A stretch of DNA of 64,000 nucleotides from Litoditis marina (GCA_964036275.1 OZ038434.1:28071511-28135510); one strand, 5' to 3'; counted from the first letter of the stretch, positions 35,093-47,306 are shown. Notes: generated by a model from the letters alone, not told the origin. Program-made: numbers and translations.

Positions 35093-38000
35093 ATGGCAAG
35101 TAGGCAGGGGAAGCAAGACACTCCCGCATTAGGTGCATTCCGACATTCGCCACGAACTAGAGCAGAGAAAAAGGCGCAGAAAGAAGCTGAGAAAGCCGCG
35201 GCAGTTGACTTGGACGCGACACCGTTAGCACAGCTATTTTCAGCAACTGACTCGCGCGCTACATTGGGGGCACCTATTCCATTTGATCTAAATTCCCCAC
35301 AGAATACCGAAACAAGCCCGCCTTCTGCAAAACCTAGTCCTTCCGCAGCCAAAACTAGCCCTTCCGCAGTCAAAACTAGCCCTTCCGCAGTCAAACCTAG
35401 TCCTTCCGCAGTCAAACCTAGCCCTTCCGCAGTCAAACCTAGTCCTTCCGCAGTCAAACCTAGTCCGCAAACAACAAAAACTGTTCGTTCTTCTGGGGTA
35501 CAAGCCATTCTAACGCCGCCAGTCAAGCCAAACACGCAATTACCGAGGTCAGCGAATCTCAATATGAGCAATCAGGACATTGTGGACCAACTGGCCCGCC
35601 TGAACGCCGCACTAGCTGCGCGAAATACTAGGACGCCCAGTGTGTTGGAGGCCGCCAAAATTCTGGATGGTTGCATCGAAAAATACTGCGGCGACGGCAC
35701 CTTAACCGCGAGGGAGTGGCTTGAGAAACTCTTTGATATACTGAAGCGCTTTGGAATCGCGACAGACCAAGCTCGTACGCTTATTCCGCTGTACCTTACC
35801 GGCACTGCCAAAATTCGGTATGAAGCCATACCCAATAAGGACACGCTACCTTTCGATGACCTAGTACAAGCCCTACTGCGCACACTAGTCAATCCTGGCG
35901 CGGTCGAAACAGCCAAGGAAGAATTACATTCCTTGAAACAGGGTGCAGACACAGTGGGAAAATTTGTAGACAGAGTTCGCCAAAAAGTAGCACTCGCGTA
36001 TGAAGGCAAAGATGCCGCCTTCAAAGAAACTCAAATGATTGAACATTTTTGGCGCGGTCTGAATGCCCCACTCAAGAAAAATCTGCGACGCCTAGCACGC
36101 CCAGATAATTTGCCGGACTGTGTTGAACTTGCTGAAAAAGAGGCTCGCTTCTTGAAACTAGAACGCGAAGAGGAACTATCTGTCCTAGAAAAAATCAATA
36201 GCCTAGCTCTGGAAGAAAAGGTCAATGCGCTTGAGCAAAAACTAGGCAACTATGGTAAAACTCGAACTCACCAAGCGTTCGCACCTCAGCGTAGAGGAGC
36301 GCCTACCTTCCGTGGTAGAGGTCGAGGGCGAGGGGAGCGTGGTAGAGGCTGGAACAAATTTTCATCGGGACGGAACTTTCCCCAAAATTTCTTTTCCACT
36401 TCCAACCAACCTTTCCAAAATCAAAGGTACCTCAATTCTCAGTCAAACAACTTTCAAAATCAATCCTTCCGTCCTAACAATTTTGCAAACCAATTCAATC
36501 GAAACACCCAGCCCACCGCTCCCTCTTATCAGCCCAATCCGCCGTCGACTAGGGGAAAACGAGGACGTGGTACTCGTTTCCTTCCAAACGCTACTTGGCT
36601 AATGAATGTGGTCACGATTTTTGCATTGTTTGCGTTGACCACATCGCAATCTGAGACAAAATCACAGATTTGCGGATTTCGAGAAGGAGCTAAATTATTT
36701 GCTCCCAACCTTGACCTAGATTGTGCTTCTAAGAAAGTTAAAGAGGTAGATGTGAACATATATGAGCAAGGACAACCGATGCGAATAAGTGCGTTCAAAT
36801 GTTCTCTACTGCAAAGTGACATGAAAGTGCGAAGCTTATTCTTCCGGTTATTTGTCCACACTGTTTCTAAAAACTCTTCTCGTATTCCAACAAGTGAGCA
36901 CACTTGCAGAGAAATGGCGCAGAAAAAGATGTATGACGGTAGTAAGTTGAGTGAGATCATGAGCGGAGTCAGCATTTCCGAAACAAGAGCAGAGAATGAG
37001 ACTATCCCATTGTTTGGATCCGCTATCATCTCTAGGAAAGTAGCAACGTTGGAAGAGGGAAATATTGAGTCTCTAGACGGAGATACATTATTTTCCGAGT
37101 TAGGAGATCTAAGCGGCTGCACTTTGGCAGAAAAATTTTGCAAAAAGGAGACCTATATAATTATTTGGGACGACATCACCGTTCCCCACTTCTGTCCGTT
37201 TGCCAAATACTCTTCGACAAAGGCTATTGTTTCTGCGGAGCAAATTTATTTGCGAAAAGAAGCAAGAGTTCTAAACTTTGACGAAGAGATCACGGCACAA
37301 AAAGCGGATAGAATTGGGCCGTGCCATTTTGTCAACCCTCAGTTTACTATAGAAGGTCCAATAATGGAAATACCAGAAATTGGTAATAGCTTTGTCAGCG
37401 AATTTATGCGGAGAACGGAGAAAAATCGTTGGAAGCGGGAAACGAAACGCATCGTAGAGGTCCGAGACAGACTGGGAAGAAAGTCGAGTTATGAATTGAT
37501 TGCTCCGATTCCCATGACCATACGTAAACGATTGAATTTAGAATGGAAGAAGATCAACAAGTACAGGCCAATACAGGAGGTGAAGCTCTTGAGAGAGGTG
37601 AGCTACTTTAATGTTACTAACATTATGTTGGCTGACCGGAGGAAATTTTACAATGGTTCTGAGCTAGAAATTGTGTTACAAACAATCAGATACGCGGAGT
37701 ATAAAATGTTACAGGAACGGAAATTGAGAGAGATAGAAAGAAATAGAAAGTTAACATTTGGAGAGAGTGAGTTAAGAAAAATGATGAAGACCGGTATACC
37801 GGACATTTTTGACGTATTGTTAGCACTGGAATTCGGGTCTTTGACACCTGACTATTCCAAACCCAACACTAATCCACCGCCATATTTCGTAACACCCTTG
37901 CCAAAAGTCAAAGACTTCGATTTGGGTTATCCACTTAATTTTGATGATAGGCCGAAAACAACAAGTATGCCTTTTACAACTAGTACGAGTAGCACACCTA

Positions 38001-41000
38001 GCCCTACCACTAGAGTGAGTCTACCAGCAAGAGCAAAAACAAAGCTCACCACTGTTTCACGTTCTAGTCCCACAACGCCTAGTTTGACGACTGTGGAACC
38101 TCGAACGACTCATAGTGTTAGAACCACTGTTACTTCTCCCAAACCTAGAACTACGATAACTACAAAAACTACTGCTTCTGTACCAGCTTCCAGGACTACT
38201 ATGATAGTCCCGGTTGATGCCAACGGTACAAAATCTACTAACGTGTTGACTAGAAATGAAATTGAAGAGCTGATCGGTCAGAAAATTGAGCAAAAACTAG
38301 CTGATCTAGGAGCACATGAGGATACTGACCCAAGCACGCTATCCATAGAAGCACTTGAGATATGCAGACGACATCAAAGTTTCCTAGGAGTTGTAAGAGC
38401 TTTCATGAGCAAAGATCCAACCACTGCCATGCGATTACTTCTACGTAGAAATGATATAGTTGCGAAACATTCGGGTTCTGCCATACTAGTATCGGAATGT
38501 CAAACAGTCGAAGTAGTAGAAACTTTTTGGAACAGAACTGTCAACAATACTTGCTATGAGTATATTCCAGTAAGTATCGCTAATTCAAATCAGACTTGGT
38601 TCAGAAAACCAGGTACTTCCGATCTTGTAGAAAGCTCGTTCAAAATCCAATGCCCAGCACCTCAAATAGTTTTCAACAAAAATGGAGAATGGAACACCTT
38701 TGACGGAAAAGTCGAAATTCACCATGTACCTTTGAATTCGAAAATCGACCAGCAGTATCATCCAGCCTATTCTATGTTTTTCGAAAATTTTGAGGATGAA
38801 ATCAACTCAAGAATATATAGACAAGTCAAGGAAAAAATTTCTCAGTTAGTTAACATTATGGATCTGTCAGGCTTTGTAGAAAAAGTGAAATCAAAACAAC
38901 AGTCCGTCGGTAAATCGTTGAAAGAAACGTATGATAGACTGATCAAGGAAATTGAAGCGGGAATAGACGATTTCTTTGTTTCAATTCTTTGGCTATTGAT
39001 TTGGATTACAATTGCAGTACTTATCTTCTTTGCTTTTTCTTGCACATGTTTCTGTCTAATCCGTAAACTTGGAAGCAAGAGAATAAGAAGAGAAGCATTT
39101 GAACTAGCTAAGAAATCTCCAACCCTGCTAAGAAAAGCACTTTCGGTGAATCATGTAAACTTTGAAGAAGATGTAGAAGCTAATTCGTCTCAGACTACAG
39201 AAACCCCTCAGGAACTTCAAAACTATATAGCGCTGTGCAAAGCCTACACACTTCCTGAAGTCTATGCTGTCATTTGCAACTTGGAAGAAAGTAAAAATGT
39301 CCTGCCTTATGTAGCTCTACATCTCAATAGACAACCATTCAAATGTTTGCTAGATACGGGAGCAAGCGTTTCGTATATTAGTATATCAACACTACGTGAC
39401 ATGAATCTTGAGTACAAATTAAACGACAATTTGAAAAACGTAGTGGCAAGAACAGCAAACGGTTCTTCATTCAGATTTCTAGGAACAATACAAATAGAAG
39501 TAATGATAGGACGCTATGCCTACTACCACCAATTTAGAGTGTCTGAGGACGCTGCATGCCCCGCCCCAGCATTGGTAGGTGCTGATTTTATGAGAAAGGT
39601 CAATGAGCAGGGTCAGCGTCTCTCTATTGATTTCTCGGCTAGAACAGTACAAATTGGAAACGAAACTAGTCCACTCATCAACACTATTGAACTTGACGAA
39701 CCGTCAGATAAAAATCAGTATGCGCGACTAACTGAAACTGTCATTCTGCCTAAACGTACTGAAAATGTCGTTGAAATCAAACTGGATGACAATTTTTTTC
39801 GTTTCGGAAGTGAATACGTCATTGAAGACAGTAGGCGCGAGGATGATCAAATCTACATGTTAGGCCGCACGCTAGTCAGACCAAATAAGGACGGAAAATG
39901 TGTTGTTAAGATAATTAATCCTTCAGCAACTCAGTGTAAGCTATACAAAAATACCCGAATCGGGATAGCTGTACAAATCGATCCCACAGTGGACATTTTT
40001 TCGGTAACAACTAACTATGGTAATTATGGCGAAAATCAGTATGTTCCACCAGAAGTGCATTGGGAAAAAGATCTACCTTATTTTACTCAACAGTTGAACG
40101 AAAACTATGACATCGCAAAAGATGTAGATCTCACCAAGGCCAATTTGAACCAGAATGAGAAAGAACGCCTCAGAAATATCATCCGAAAACATGCTGACGC
40201 CTTTATCGGTCCAGATGGTAGGTTAGGCACCTACAATGGTCCCATTCGGCATCGCGTTGACCTAATCGATAATGCTCGCGTCCCAGCTGCTAAGGTGTAT
40301 AGAATACCTCTAGAAAAGAGAGCAGAAGTTGAGAAACAGATTGACGAAATGCTCAAACAAAACATCATTCGCGAATCTGATTCACATTTCGCAGCACCTA
40401 TCGTTTTGGTACGAAAAGCAGATAAGAAATCATGGCGTTTCACAACTGATTTTCGTTTATTAAATGCTATCACCAAACCAACTCAATCAGTATTGCCAAA
40501 CATTGAGGATATTTTGGATCTCTGCGCTAACCAAAAGCTGTACTCGACCATGGATTTCAGTAGTGGATTTCATCAAATTCCCATGGAAGAAGAGCATACT
40601 GAGCGTACTGCATTTTGTTGCTACCTAGGCACATTTGAATATCTGAAAATGCCCATGGGTCTATCTACGGCACCGCGAACGTTCCAGCTGATAATGAACA
40701 AACTGAAGAAAACAGTTCGAGCACGTATGTTTGTGTATCTGGATGACGTAATTGTAACATCAGACACAGCTGAAGCACACTTGAAAGATTTGGATGAAAT
40801 TTTCGGAAAGATAGAGCAAATTGGAATGAAGCTAAAACCGCAAAAGTGTATGCTTGCACGCGATGAAGTCAAGTTTCTAGGTTTCGTTTTGAGCGCGGAT
40901 GGAATCAAACCCAATCCAGAAAAGACCAGCTCTATCGATAAATATCCAAAACCAAAAACCCTGACTGACGTGAGAGCATTCCTCGGAATGACTTCATTCT

Positions 41001-42814
41001 TCAGAAGATTCATACAAAACTATGCGCAAATTGCTGGTCCACTCTACGATTTGACAAGAAAAGATGTGGAGTTTGTTTGGACAGAAAAACAACAGAACTC
41101 TTTTGAACAACTGAAAAAGTCACTCACATCGGCTCCAATCCTAGTTGCACCTAGATTAGGCAAAAAGTTCGTTATTGAGACAGACGCATCCGGAATAGGC
41201 ATAGGCGCTGTACTCAAACAAGGCGACCAAGGCGAAGAGAAAGTTGTCTCTTATTTCAGTCGTACTTTGAACAAGCATGAGCAGCGCTATCCAGCTATAG
41301 AGTTGGAAGCGTTAGGTTTGGTTGCAGCAGTGAAGAAATTCTCCCCATATATAGATGGCGCAAAAACTGTGGTGATTACAGACCATTCACCTCTTAAATC
41401 ACTGCTCTACAGAAAAGACCTTACCGGTAGACTAGCAAAATACCAAATTGCATTGCAACAGTATGATATTGAAATAACGTACAGACCTGGTAAGAAGAAT
41501 GTCGTCGCCGATGCACTGAGTCGACATCTACCAGCAGAACGAGTGAACTTCTTGACGATTAATGATCTGCAAAATTTTCAGAAAATTAGTCGCGCAGACA
41601 TAATTGAGAGTCAGGAACAATGTGATGAGATTCAAACTATCAAAGAATGTTTGAAATCAAATGATCGCGAAAAGTATGATGATTTTGTGATATTGAATGA
41701 CATTCTCCATCATGTTTCCCCAAATGTAGGAAAAAACCCTCAAATTGTCATTCCCAATAACTCCGATATCAGATTCAAAATCATTTCCGCGATACATACA
41801 TCGAAATTTGGTTCAGCACACTTTGGAATCGCGAAAACATTGGCATATATTCGAAATATGTTTCATTGGAAAAATATGCAAGTAGATGTTGCATCAGTAG
41901 TTAGTAAGTGTGTTATCTGTCAACGAAACAAATCACCGAATAACTACAATACTGAACCGTTGCAAAATTTTGAGGTTGCACATCGCCCTCTTCAACGAGT
42001 TCACGCCGATTTCATTGGTCCTTTACCACAAACAACAAATGGAAATCGTTACATTTTGGTACTAGTAGACTCATTTACGAAATACTTAACAGCAGAACCG
42101 TTGGTAGACCAGAAAGCTGCTACCACCATCAAAGCACTCATTGATAGGTTCGTTTCAAAATTAGGAACACCCGAAATCTTAGTCACCGATTTGGGAACGA
42201 ATTTCATGAGTAAGGATTTCGAAAAATCACTAGAAGCTTTGGGTATCACTCATAAAACTTCAACGGCCTACCACCATCAATGTAATGGACAGGTGGAGCG
42301 CATGAACCGAACTATTGAAGAATTGATAACGCAAGTAACTAATGAAAGAGTCGATTAATGGGACGATAGCTTGCAAATTCTAGTTCAGGCATATAATAGT
42401 GCTGAGAACACAGTTACCAAACGATCACCATTCTTTATTATGTATGGAAGAGAACCTAACTCACCTTTTCACCTAAGATGGAAGACTCCTTTGCCTCGAT
42501 TCTTCGATGAAACGAGCTACGTTGAGAACCTGAAACGGAACTTGCAGTCCATTTGGAAACTCACTGAAAACAAAATAAGTCAAGCTCAAGAAGTACAAAA
42601 GAAAACGTACGACTTGAGAAAGAAAGTCAGATTCTCAGACTACAAAATAGGAGACAAAGTTTTGGTACGTCTGAATAGAGCGAACAAAATTGTACCAGTA
42701 TTCAGTGAGGCTCACACAATAATTGCACTTGACTATCCTAATTTAGTTCTCAAGGATCCAAAAGGAAAAACTAAGACATTACACAGTAATCAAGTCAAAA
42801 TGTTCAATCAATAG
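35093..42814 (+). CDS. Gag-envelope-like-Pol polyprotein with one in-frame stop
   Basis: The first ATG is at 35093. Residues about 75-125 hold seven Pro-Ser-Pro-Ser-Ala-type repeats. The Gag capsid spans about 185-380, then an RGG- and Asn/Gln-rich nucleocapsid without a CCHC knuckle to about 500. The envelope-like part is about 504-1325. Protease: LLDTGAS (D1421). RT: YLDDV (first Asp 1884). RNase H: ETDAS (D2031). Integrase: HHCC finger ending CVICQ near 2275, then D2306, D2366 and E2402, a proper D,D35E spacing. A TAA at 42356-42358 (codon 2422) removes the integrase C-terminal domain; the same frame continues to a TAG at 42812-42814. It should make virus-like particles, copy RNA and integrate DNA, but this copy is probably integration-defective unless the stop is read through. 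Confidence 0.88.
36602..39100 (+). other. Envelope-like glycoprotein region between Gag and protease
   Basis: Within the polyprotein, residue 504 starts a signal-peptide-like stretch (MNVVTIFALFALTTSQSETK). A Cys-containing ectodomain with Asn-X-Ser/Thr sites follows. A furin-type site RWKR lies at residues 779-782. A Thr/Ser/Pro-rich mucin-like stalk spans about 953-1040, a further Cys-containing part comes next, and a transmembrane segment at about 1296-1322 (LWLLIWITIAVLIFFAFSC) is followed by a basic tail. This is the plan of a class-neutral viral surface glycoprotein. Its location upstream of pol and its in-frame fusion are unusual. I cannot assign it to a fusion-protein class by eye. 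Confidence 0.7.
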
Positions 42815-43412
42815 AAATTGAATATCATGTGAGAATATGTAAATAATGTATATACGGCTGGCCACCGATATTTTTTATCTGTAAATTGTTGTTTCTATCC
42901 ACGAAGTCACACACATTTATTCTTTAACAAAAACAAAATGTATACCAAAAGTGAAAATCGTGTGAAATATAGGATTATTCTGTGTAAATATCATGATATG
43001 ATGTAAAATTTTGGTTGAGAAATCTGTGAAAACCCGAAAAATAATAACCGTTTTGTATACTCGAAATCAAGAGACCGGAGAATAACACGTAATTGTAGCA
43101 TAAAAACCGGAGAAATAAATTTTGGTATAACTCAGTTGATTTTTTGTAAGTATCTTCACCGTCTTCACGTGATCTCTCCGATTTTTATCTTAGTTCAGTA
43201 ACGCAGTAACAACAATTGTTTGAAGCAAAAATATATGTAAATATGTACAAAACAGCTATGAGGAAAAAACGGAAGAGAATTTTGAATTTCGTATGTTTTA
43301 GTTCAAAAATAATTATATTCTCTCCAGTTTTCTTTTTTTTTGGTAAACGTAACATTTCAAATGAATAGAACCAAGTAGCTAGAACTATTGTACACTATTA
43401 AGCCTTCAATTT
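42815..43412. other. Spacer between pol and the antisense gene
   Basis: AT-rich, no open frame. It would serve as the 3' untranslated part of the polyprotein RNA. On the minus strand an AATAAA lies near 42917, far downstream of the antisense gene's stop. Confidence 0.4.
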
Positions 43413-44201
43413 CTACAGCAGATTCTTATGTAGAGGGAAACTGAAGGTCACATGAACGTCTTTACCAGCCTCAATATCCTCCTTGTTTGCTTTCTTCACA
43501 CGTTCATCCTTCTTTTCGCCCTCCTTGGCATTCTGACAACAGCGAAGAAAGCGATAGATGAAACCGAATAGCCGGCCAATGCGCAAGAATGGCAGAACAA
43601 AAGCCCACCACCAAGACTTTTGCTCACCATACCATTTCTTGGCCGCCCAAACGAATCCAAAATAAGCCATCAAGATGAGAAGGAGCAGAACTGTAAATAT
43701 GTAAATAAATCTCAGTCTTTATACTAATTCTTTTCTAATTACCTGAAAGTTACATTATTATTTTAAATCAATTTTTCTTATTAATTCTCAATTTTCATTT
43801 TTTTCTTTCAATCTAACATTCAATTTTTAGTATAGGCAAAACTAACCCATCAGGACGATGTATCCAATCGGAATACCGGACTCATTGACAGGAGCAATAG
43901 TGGTAGAACTGATAGGAATAGTACAGTTCGGTGATACGAACGGCGAAAGACACACACACTTGTAGAAACCATTCTTGAGCTGGATACAAAATCCACTTCT
44001 AGAACACTCATCGAAGAGAGCACAGAAATGAGCTTCAACTCTCGACATCTGTAATTAGTCTTTCTTCGATAGAGTCTTCATAAGTAAGAAAGTTCAAACA
44101 AAGAAAATGTGTGCTGTTTGTAAGAAAAAAGGTAAAATAAAAATAAAAATCACGAGTGACGAGAAAGTGGAGAGTGCAGAGAAAACAGAGCAAGTTAGCA
44201 T
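43413..44201 (-). CDS. Antisense EGF-like single-pass membrane protein gene inside the LTR element (about 193 aa)
   Basis: Three exons on the minus strand in consistent phase: 44201-44100, 44048-43847, 43690-43413. The introns are 51 bp (44099-44049, ends ATTACAG) and 156 bp (43846-43691, donor GTTAGT, acceptor TTTACAG). Exon 1 encodes a hydrophobic signal-peptide-like leader (MLTCSVFSALSTFSSLVIFI...). Exon 2 carries an EGF-like module with CALFDEC...SGFC...GFYKCVC...SPNC. The second splice creates a transmembrane segment (IVLMVLLLLILMAYFGFVW) followed by a Lys/Glu-rich cytoplasmic tail. The exon 2-3 join is the strongest evidence. Exon 1 has a weak donor and overlaps sense ORF-A. Alternatively the ATTACAG just before ATG 44048 is a spliced-leader acceptor and the protein starts at MSRVEAHF. 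Function unknown. Confidence 0.65.
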
Positions 44202-44259
44202 TGGAGCAGTTTTTCGCGTCAGAGCGCCTTTGAAGGATATGTCTCTATTCCAGCAATGA
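44107..44259 (+). CDS. ORF-A: small Lys-rich ORF of the LTR element (50 aa)
   Basis: It starts MCAVCKKKGKIKIKITSDEK and ends TGA at 44257-44259. That TGA overlaps the ATG of ORF-B (44256-44258) in an ATGA junction, the arrangement used for coupled reinitiation. It has a CxxC and a basic N-terminus. It overlaps exon 1 of the antisense gene, so one of the two may be fortuitous. No family recognised. Confidence 0.4.
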   Translation: MCAVCKKKGKIKIKITSDEKVESAEKTEQVSIGAVFRVRAPLKDMSLFQQ

Positions 44260-44450
44260 GCGTGAGTTCGACGATGGCGAACATGTTGCTGGGAGAAGTG
44301 GATGAACCACAACATCCCATAGCAACACCAACGCCGACTAGTCAACCATCGACGCCAACGCCAACCAGTCAACCATCGACGCCAACGCCGACCAGACAGC
44401 CAGTGTCCCCGGCTCAGCAGAGACGTCGTTTCTTCAATCAAAAGCGTTTT

Positions 44451-44768
44451 AGTTACAAACAGAAGTTTGTGTAATAAGAATATCGATGATAGAAATAGCA
44501 GTAATTAGTGGAAAGCCACTAAAATAGTTAACACGAAAACGCTTTTGATATAGACTTTATTAATATAAAATATAAGATGCGCGATTTACTTTACAAAAAG
44601 AAAGAAAAGAAAACTAAACAGAGAGAACAACAACTAAAAATAAACCAGCTAGCCCAATTATGATGCAATATATTAAAGGACTGCGATGGGCGCGGCGGGA
44701 CCCATATTTGTAAACGCAGTACAACGTAATGGTGGAAATAATAACAGATAGTATCACAATACGTAACA
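44451..44768 (-). repeat. 3' LTR of the nested element (318 bp)
   Basis: Same sequence as 47307-47624 over its whole length by visual comparison. It contains the end of a hydrophobic frame that enters from the internal region. Confidence 0.88.
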
Positions 44769-44925
44769 TCCCGGGGGTCGGGAGAAGCGTCGACCCGACG
44801 CTGCTAGACATGAAATAATAGAACAACATGGGTCGATGAAAGAGCACATGACTATCAACAATATCTTCTCTGCCTGTTCCAATAGGACATTCTTCTCGGA
44901 TGGTATTCTTGCACGGGTTTCTCAT
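44614..44925 (-). CDS. Hydrophobic ORF running from the gag end into the 3' LTR (103 aa)
   Basis: It begins at an ATG at 44925 in a different frame within the gag 3' end and crosses into the LTR. There it encodes two transmembrane-like segments (LRIVILSVIISTITLYCVY and LIYCIIIGLAGLFLVVVLSV) separated by KYGSRRAHRS. The LTR part is also open in the 5' LTR. It may be the surviving C-terminus of a lost envelope gene, since many retroviral env genes end near the 3' LTR, or a chance frame. Confidence 0.35.
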   Translation of the reverse strand: MRNPCKNTIREECPIGTGREDIVDSHVLFHRPMLFYYFMSSSVGSTLLPTPGMLRIVILSVIISTITLYCVYKYGSRRAHRSPLIYCIIIGLAGLFLVVVLSV

Positions 44926-46861
44926 TCTGGACAACTCTTGCTGACTGGGATCTGAAGGTGATCCCAGCGTTAGGATCTTCTTTCTTCAGGTCTTCTCTGA
45001 ACTCTCGGACAATTCTAGACGCGAAACTCTCTTTCTTCGGATCTTCTTTCCCCACGAACGAACTTCGGACATGCATACCAGGCGGACCAGGTTTTGGGAC
45101 ATCACCAGCGTTGCAATTCTGAGCAATGTGTCCAAGGCCATTGCACTTGAAACACCTTCTCTCCTCCCTCTGTGCTGATCTCACATCATCACTCGCTTTA
45201 AAAGCCGTACCAACTATCTTGTCGGTAGACGCGTCATTGCGGTAGAACCTTTTGTCAGGCAATGAATTCCTGTTCCTATCCATACGTAATGCGAGTCGCT
45301 TTACTTCCTCATATGCTTGACTTTCTTCTGAATCCTCCAATGCATTCACCAAATGTACCGCTTCCTGCCAGTGTCGCAATTGCTGGTACAGTATATCAGC
45401 TCGTGTCATTGAAAGAGCCTCATCTGACAGCTGCGGGTAAGCCTTTCCAGTTAGCAACTCCAATCTCACACAGAACTTTGCCACAGACTCATCCCTTGAC
45501 TTGTACAGGCTTCTCACACTTGATATTGCCTTCACCGTCTCAATCCTTCCTGCCTCGTTCATTCTCAACTTCATGGCCCACACTAGCCGGTCAAACGATC
45601 CATCACGGTCTTCCCTTTTCAGAATCTTGAAATGATCTCTTGCCGATCCAGTCAGTTTCTCCACTAGCATATCTCTCAGATGATCGTCTCTCCACACTTC
45701 CTTAGGGTACCTGATCAGAAAAGATTTCACATATGCTGACCATGGCTGAGAGCCATCCCCACTGAAATTACCAATGGGCGGTGCAGCTTGTGACCTCATG
45801 AACTCATACATCATTGACTTCTCTGAATCGCCCTCGCGTGTCTGCAAAAGATCACGCACCAGAGATTGATCAGCTTGTCCCATATATGTTCTGCCATGAT
45901 TACTTCTCTGATCGCCGAGCCAATGAAAATCCTGTGGTGACAAATTGTATCCACCACAACTATCTCCTTCTCTCACTTGATTGTCCCTCCAAGTGTTCAC
46001 CTTATCCCTGCTTTCTCGTACAACGGACCCAGTCATCAATACTGATCCCACTGAACTTCCGCTGTTAGACCTCACATAGCCATCTTTCGATCTTCCTAGC
46101 TTCACTCTGTTGAATCGCTGTAAAAGCTTGTCAAAATCTTCATCCTTCACACTTGACTTCTTGACCTCTCCACGCGTTACATCAACAAACGAGTTCCTGT
46201 CGATGCTTTCCAATTGCTTCTTCTCAAGTTCTTCACATCTCATAACTCGGTTGACACACTTCTCAGCAACCACACTTTGATCACAGTCCAAAGTAGTACA
46301 CACACTATTCAACACAGCTTCCTTGACACTCACTGTATCAACCACATCCGCTTCACTACATCCCAATACTTGGCAAATCTCTTGCACAATTGATCCACTA
46401 TCAGTTGCCAAAGTCAACAGGTCCTTGACGTCTCCTGCTGTTCTGATGTTTGCACGTTTCAAAGTGTCGTGAAATTCTTCATCCAACACACTTGTCTCGT
46501 TCCGCTTGACTCCGACCACCACTTTAACCAACTTCTCCAAAGCCTCTGCTTCCTTGCGAATATCCATCATTGCATCCTCCCTCTGTGTTCCCAATCTTGT
46601 ATGCTTGCTTATCTCCTTCTCAGCATGAATCACCAATCGCGTCACTGATTTCAATATCACTGCTTCCATTCCCGATGGTTGAACCTCAGTCTCATGTACA
46701 CTGTCTGCCTCTCTGGGCTCCCTAGGCGCACCTCTTTCGACTGTTCCACTTCTTCCTGACAATCTTGACATACTGTTCCCACTCTCCATCGCAGTATGTA
46801 AATCGTTCTCATTTCCTTGTCCTTGTTCACTCATGCTTGTGTTGTTGCTCACTGTACCCAT
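44855..46861 (-). CDS. Gag protein of the nested element (668 aa)
   Basis: The first ATG is at 46861 (MGTVSNNTSMSEQGQGNEND). The N-terminal half is charged and probably coiled-coil. A retrotransposon-gag-like capsid region (IGNFSGDGSQPWSAYVKSFL...W..HLRDMLVEKLTGSARDHF) lies around residues 375-540. One CCHC zinc knuckle, CFKCNGLGHIAQNC (C-x2-C-x4-H-x4-C), is near residue 600. The frame is uninterrupted, so the protein could still assemble particles. No protease or polymerase follows it. Confidence 0.85.
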   Translation of the reverse strand: MGTVSNNTSMSEQGQGNENDLHTAMESGNSMSRLSGRSGTVERGAPREPREADSVHETEVQPSGMEAVILKSVTRLVIHAEKEISKHTRLGTQREDAMMDIRKEAEALEKLVKVVVGVKRNETSVLDEEFHDTLKRANIRTAGDVKDLLTLATDSGSIVQEICQVLGCSEADVVDTVSVKEAVLNSVCTTLDCDQSVVAEKCVNRVMRCEELEKKQLESIDRNSFVDVTRGEVKKSSVKDEDFDKLLQRFNRVKLGRSKDGYVRSNSGSSVGSVLMTGSVVRESRDKVNTWRDNQVREGDSCGGYNLSPQDFHWLGDQRSNHGRTYMGQADQSLVRDLLQTREGDSEKSMMYEFMRSQAAPPIGNFSGDGSQPWSAYVKSFLIRYPKEVWRDDHLRDMLVEKLTGSARDHFKILKREDRDGSFDRLVWAMKLRMNEAGRIETVKAISSVRSLYKSRDESVAKFCVRLELLTGKAYPQLSDEALSMTRADILYQQLRHWQEAVHLVNALEDSEESQAYEEVKRLALRMDRNRNSLPDKRFYRNDASTDKIVGTAFKASDDVRSAQREERRCFKCNGLGHIAQNCNAGDVPKPGPPGMHVRSSFVGKEDPKKESFASRIVREFREDLKKEDPNAGITFRSQSARVVQNEKPVQEYHPRRMSYWNRQRRYC

Positions 46862-47306
46862 TGATTTCCAATACCAAATTGAAAAATTGGGCAGCGATTT
46901 CACCGTACTCCACCAAAGAAATGTCTGAAAATGAAAAATCGGACAGCAATTCCCCTTGGAAAAATGCTATTTTATACCGAGAATTCACTCAGATGCCACT
47001 TCGGCGGGGTCGGTGACGATACGTACAGTCTACTTCGACCTGGTATCTCACAACAAACAATAAAAAACTGATTCCCGCTTTCTTCACAGGTCACAGTGTT
47101 ACCACGTCTTGATTACTTCACAAGACGCAGCCAAAACAAACAGGAATGTGCCGATCTCTATTACTTCAAGAGACTTTGTAGACGGCAATTGAAAATAAAC
47201 AGGACAAGAAAATTTGAAAATGCACAAATATAATAAATTAATAGGCCCTCACCTCAAAAAGAATTTCGCGCACTAGCTATCTATCGATCGAGCGGTTCGG
47301 CCCCCA

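Noticed and set aside
35086..36249. Minus-strand frames opposite the Gag region
   Set aside because: Antisense shadows of the repeat-rich and Arg/Lys-rich Gag codons; no motif, and no splice signals.
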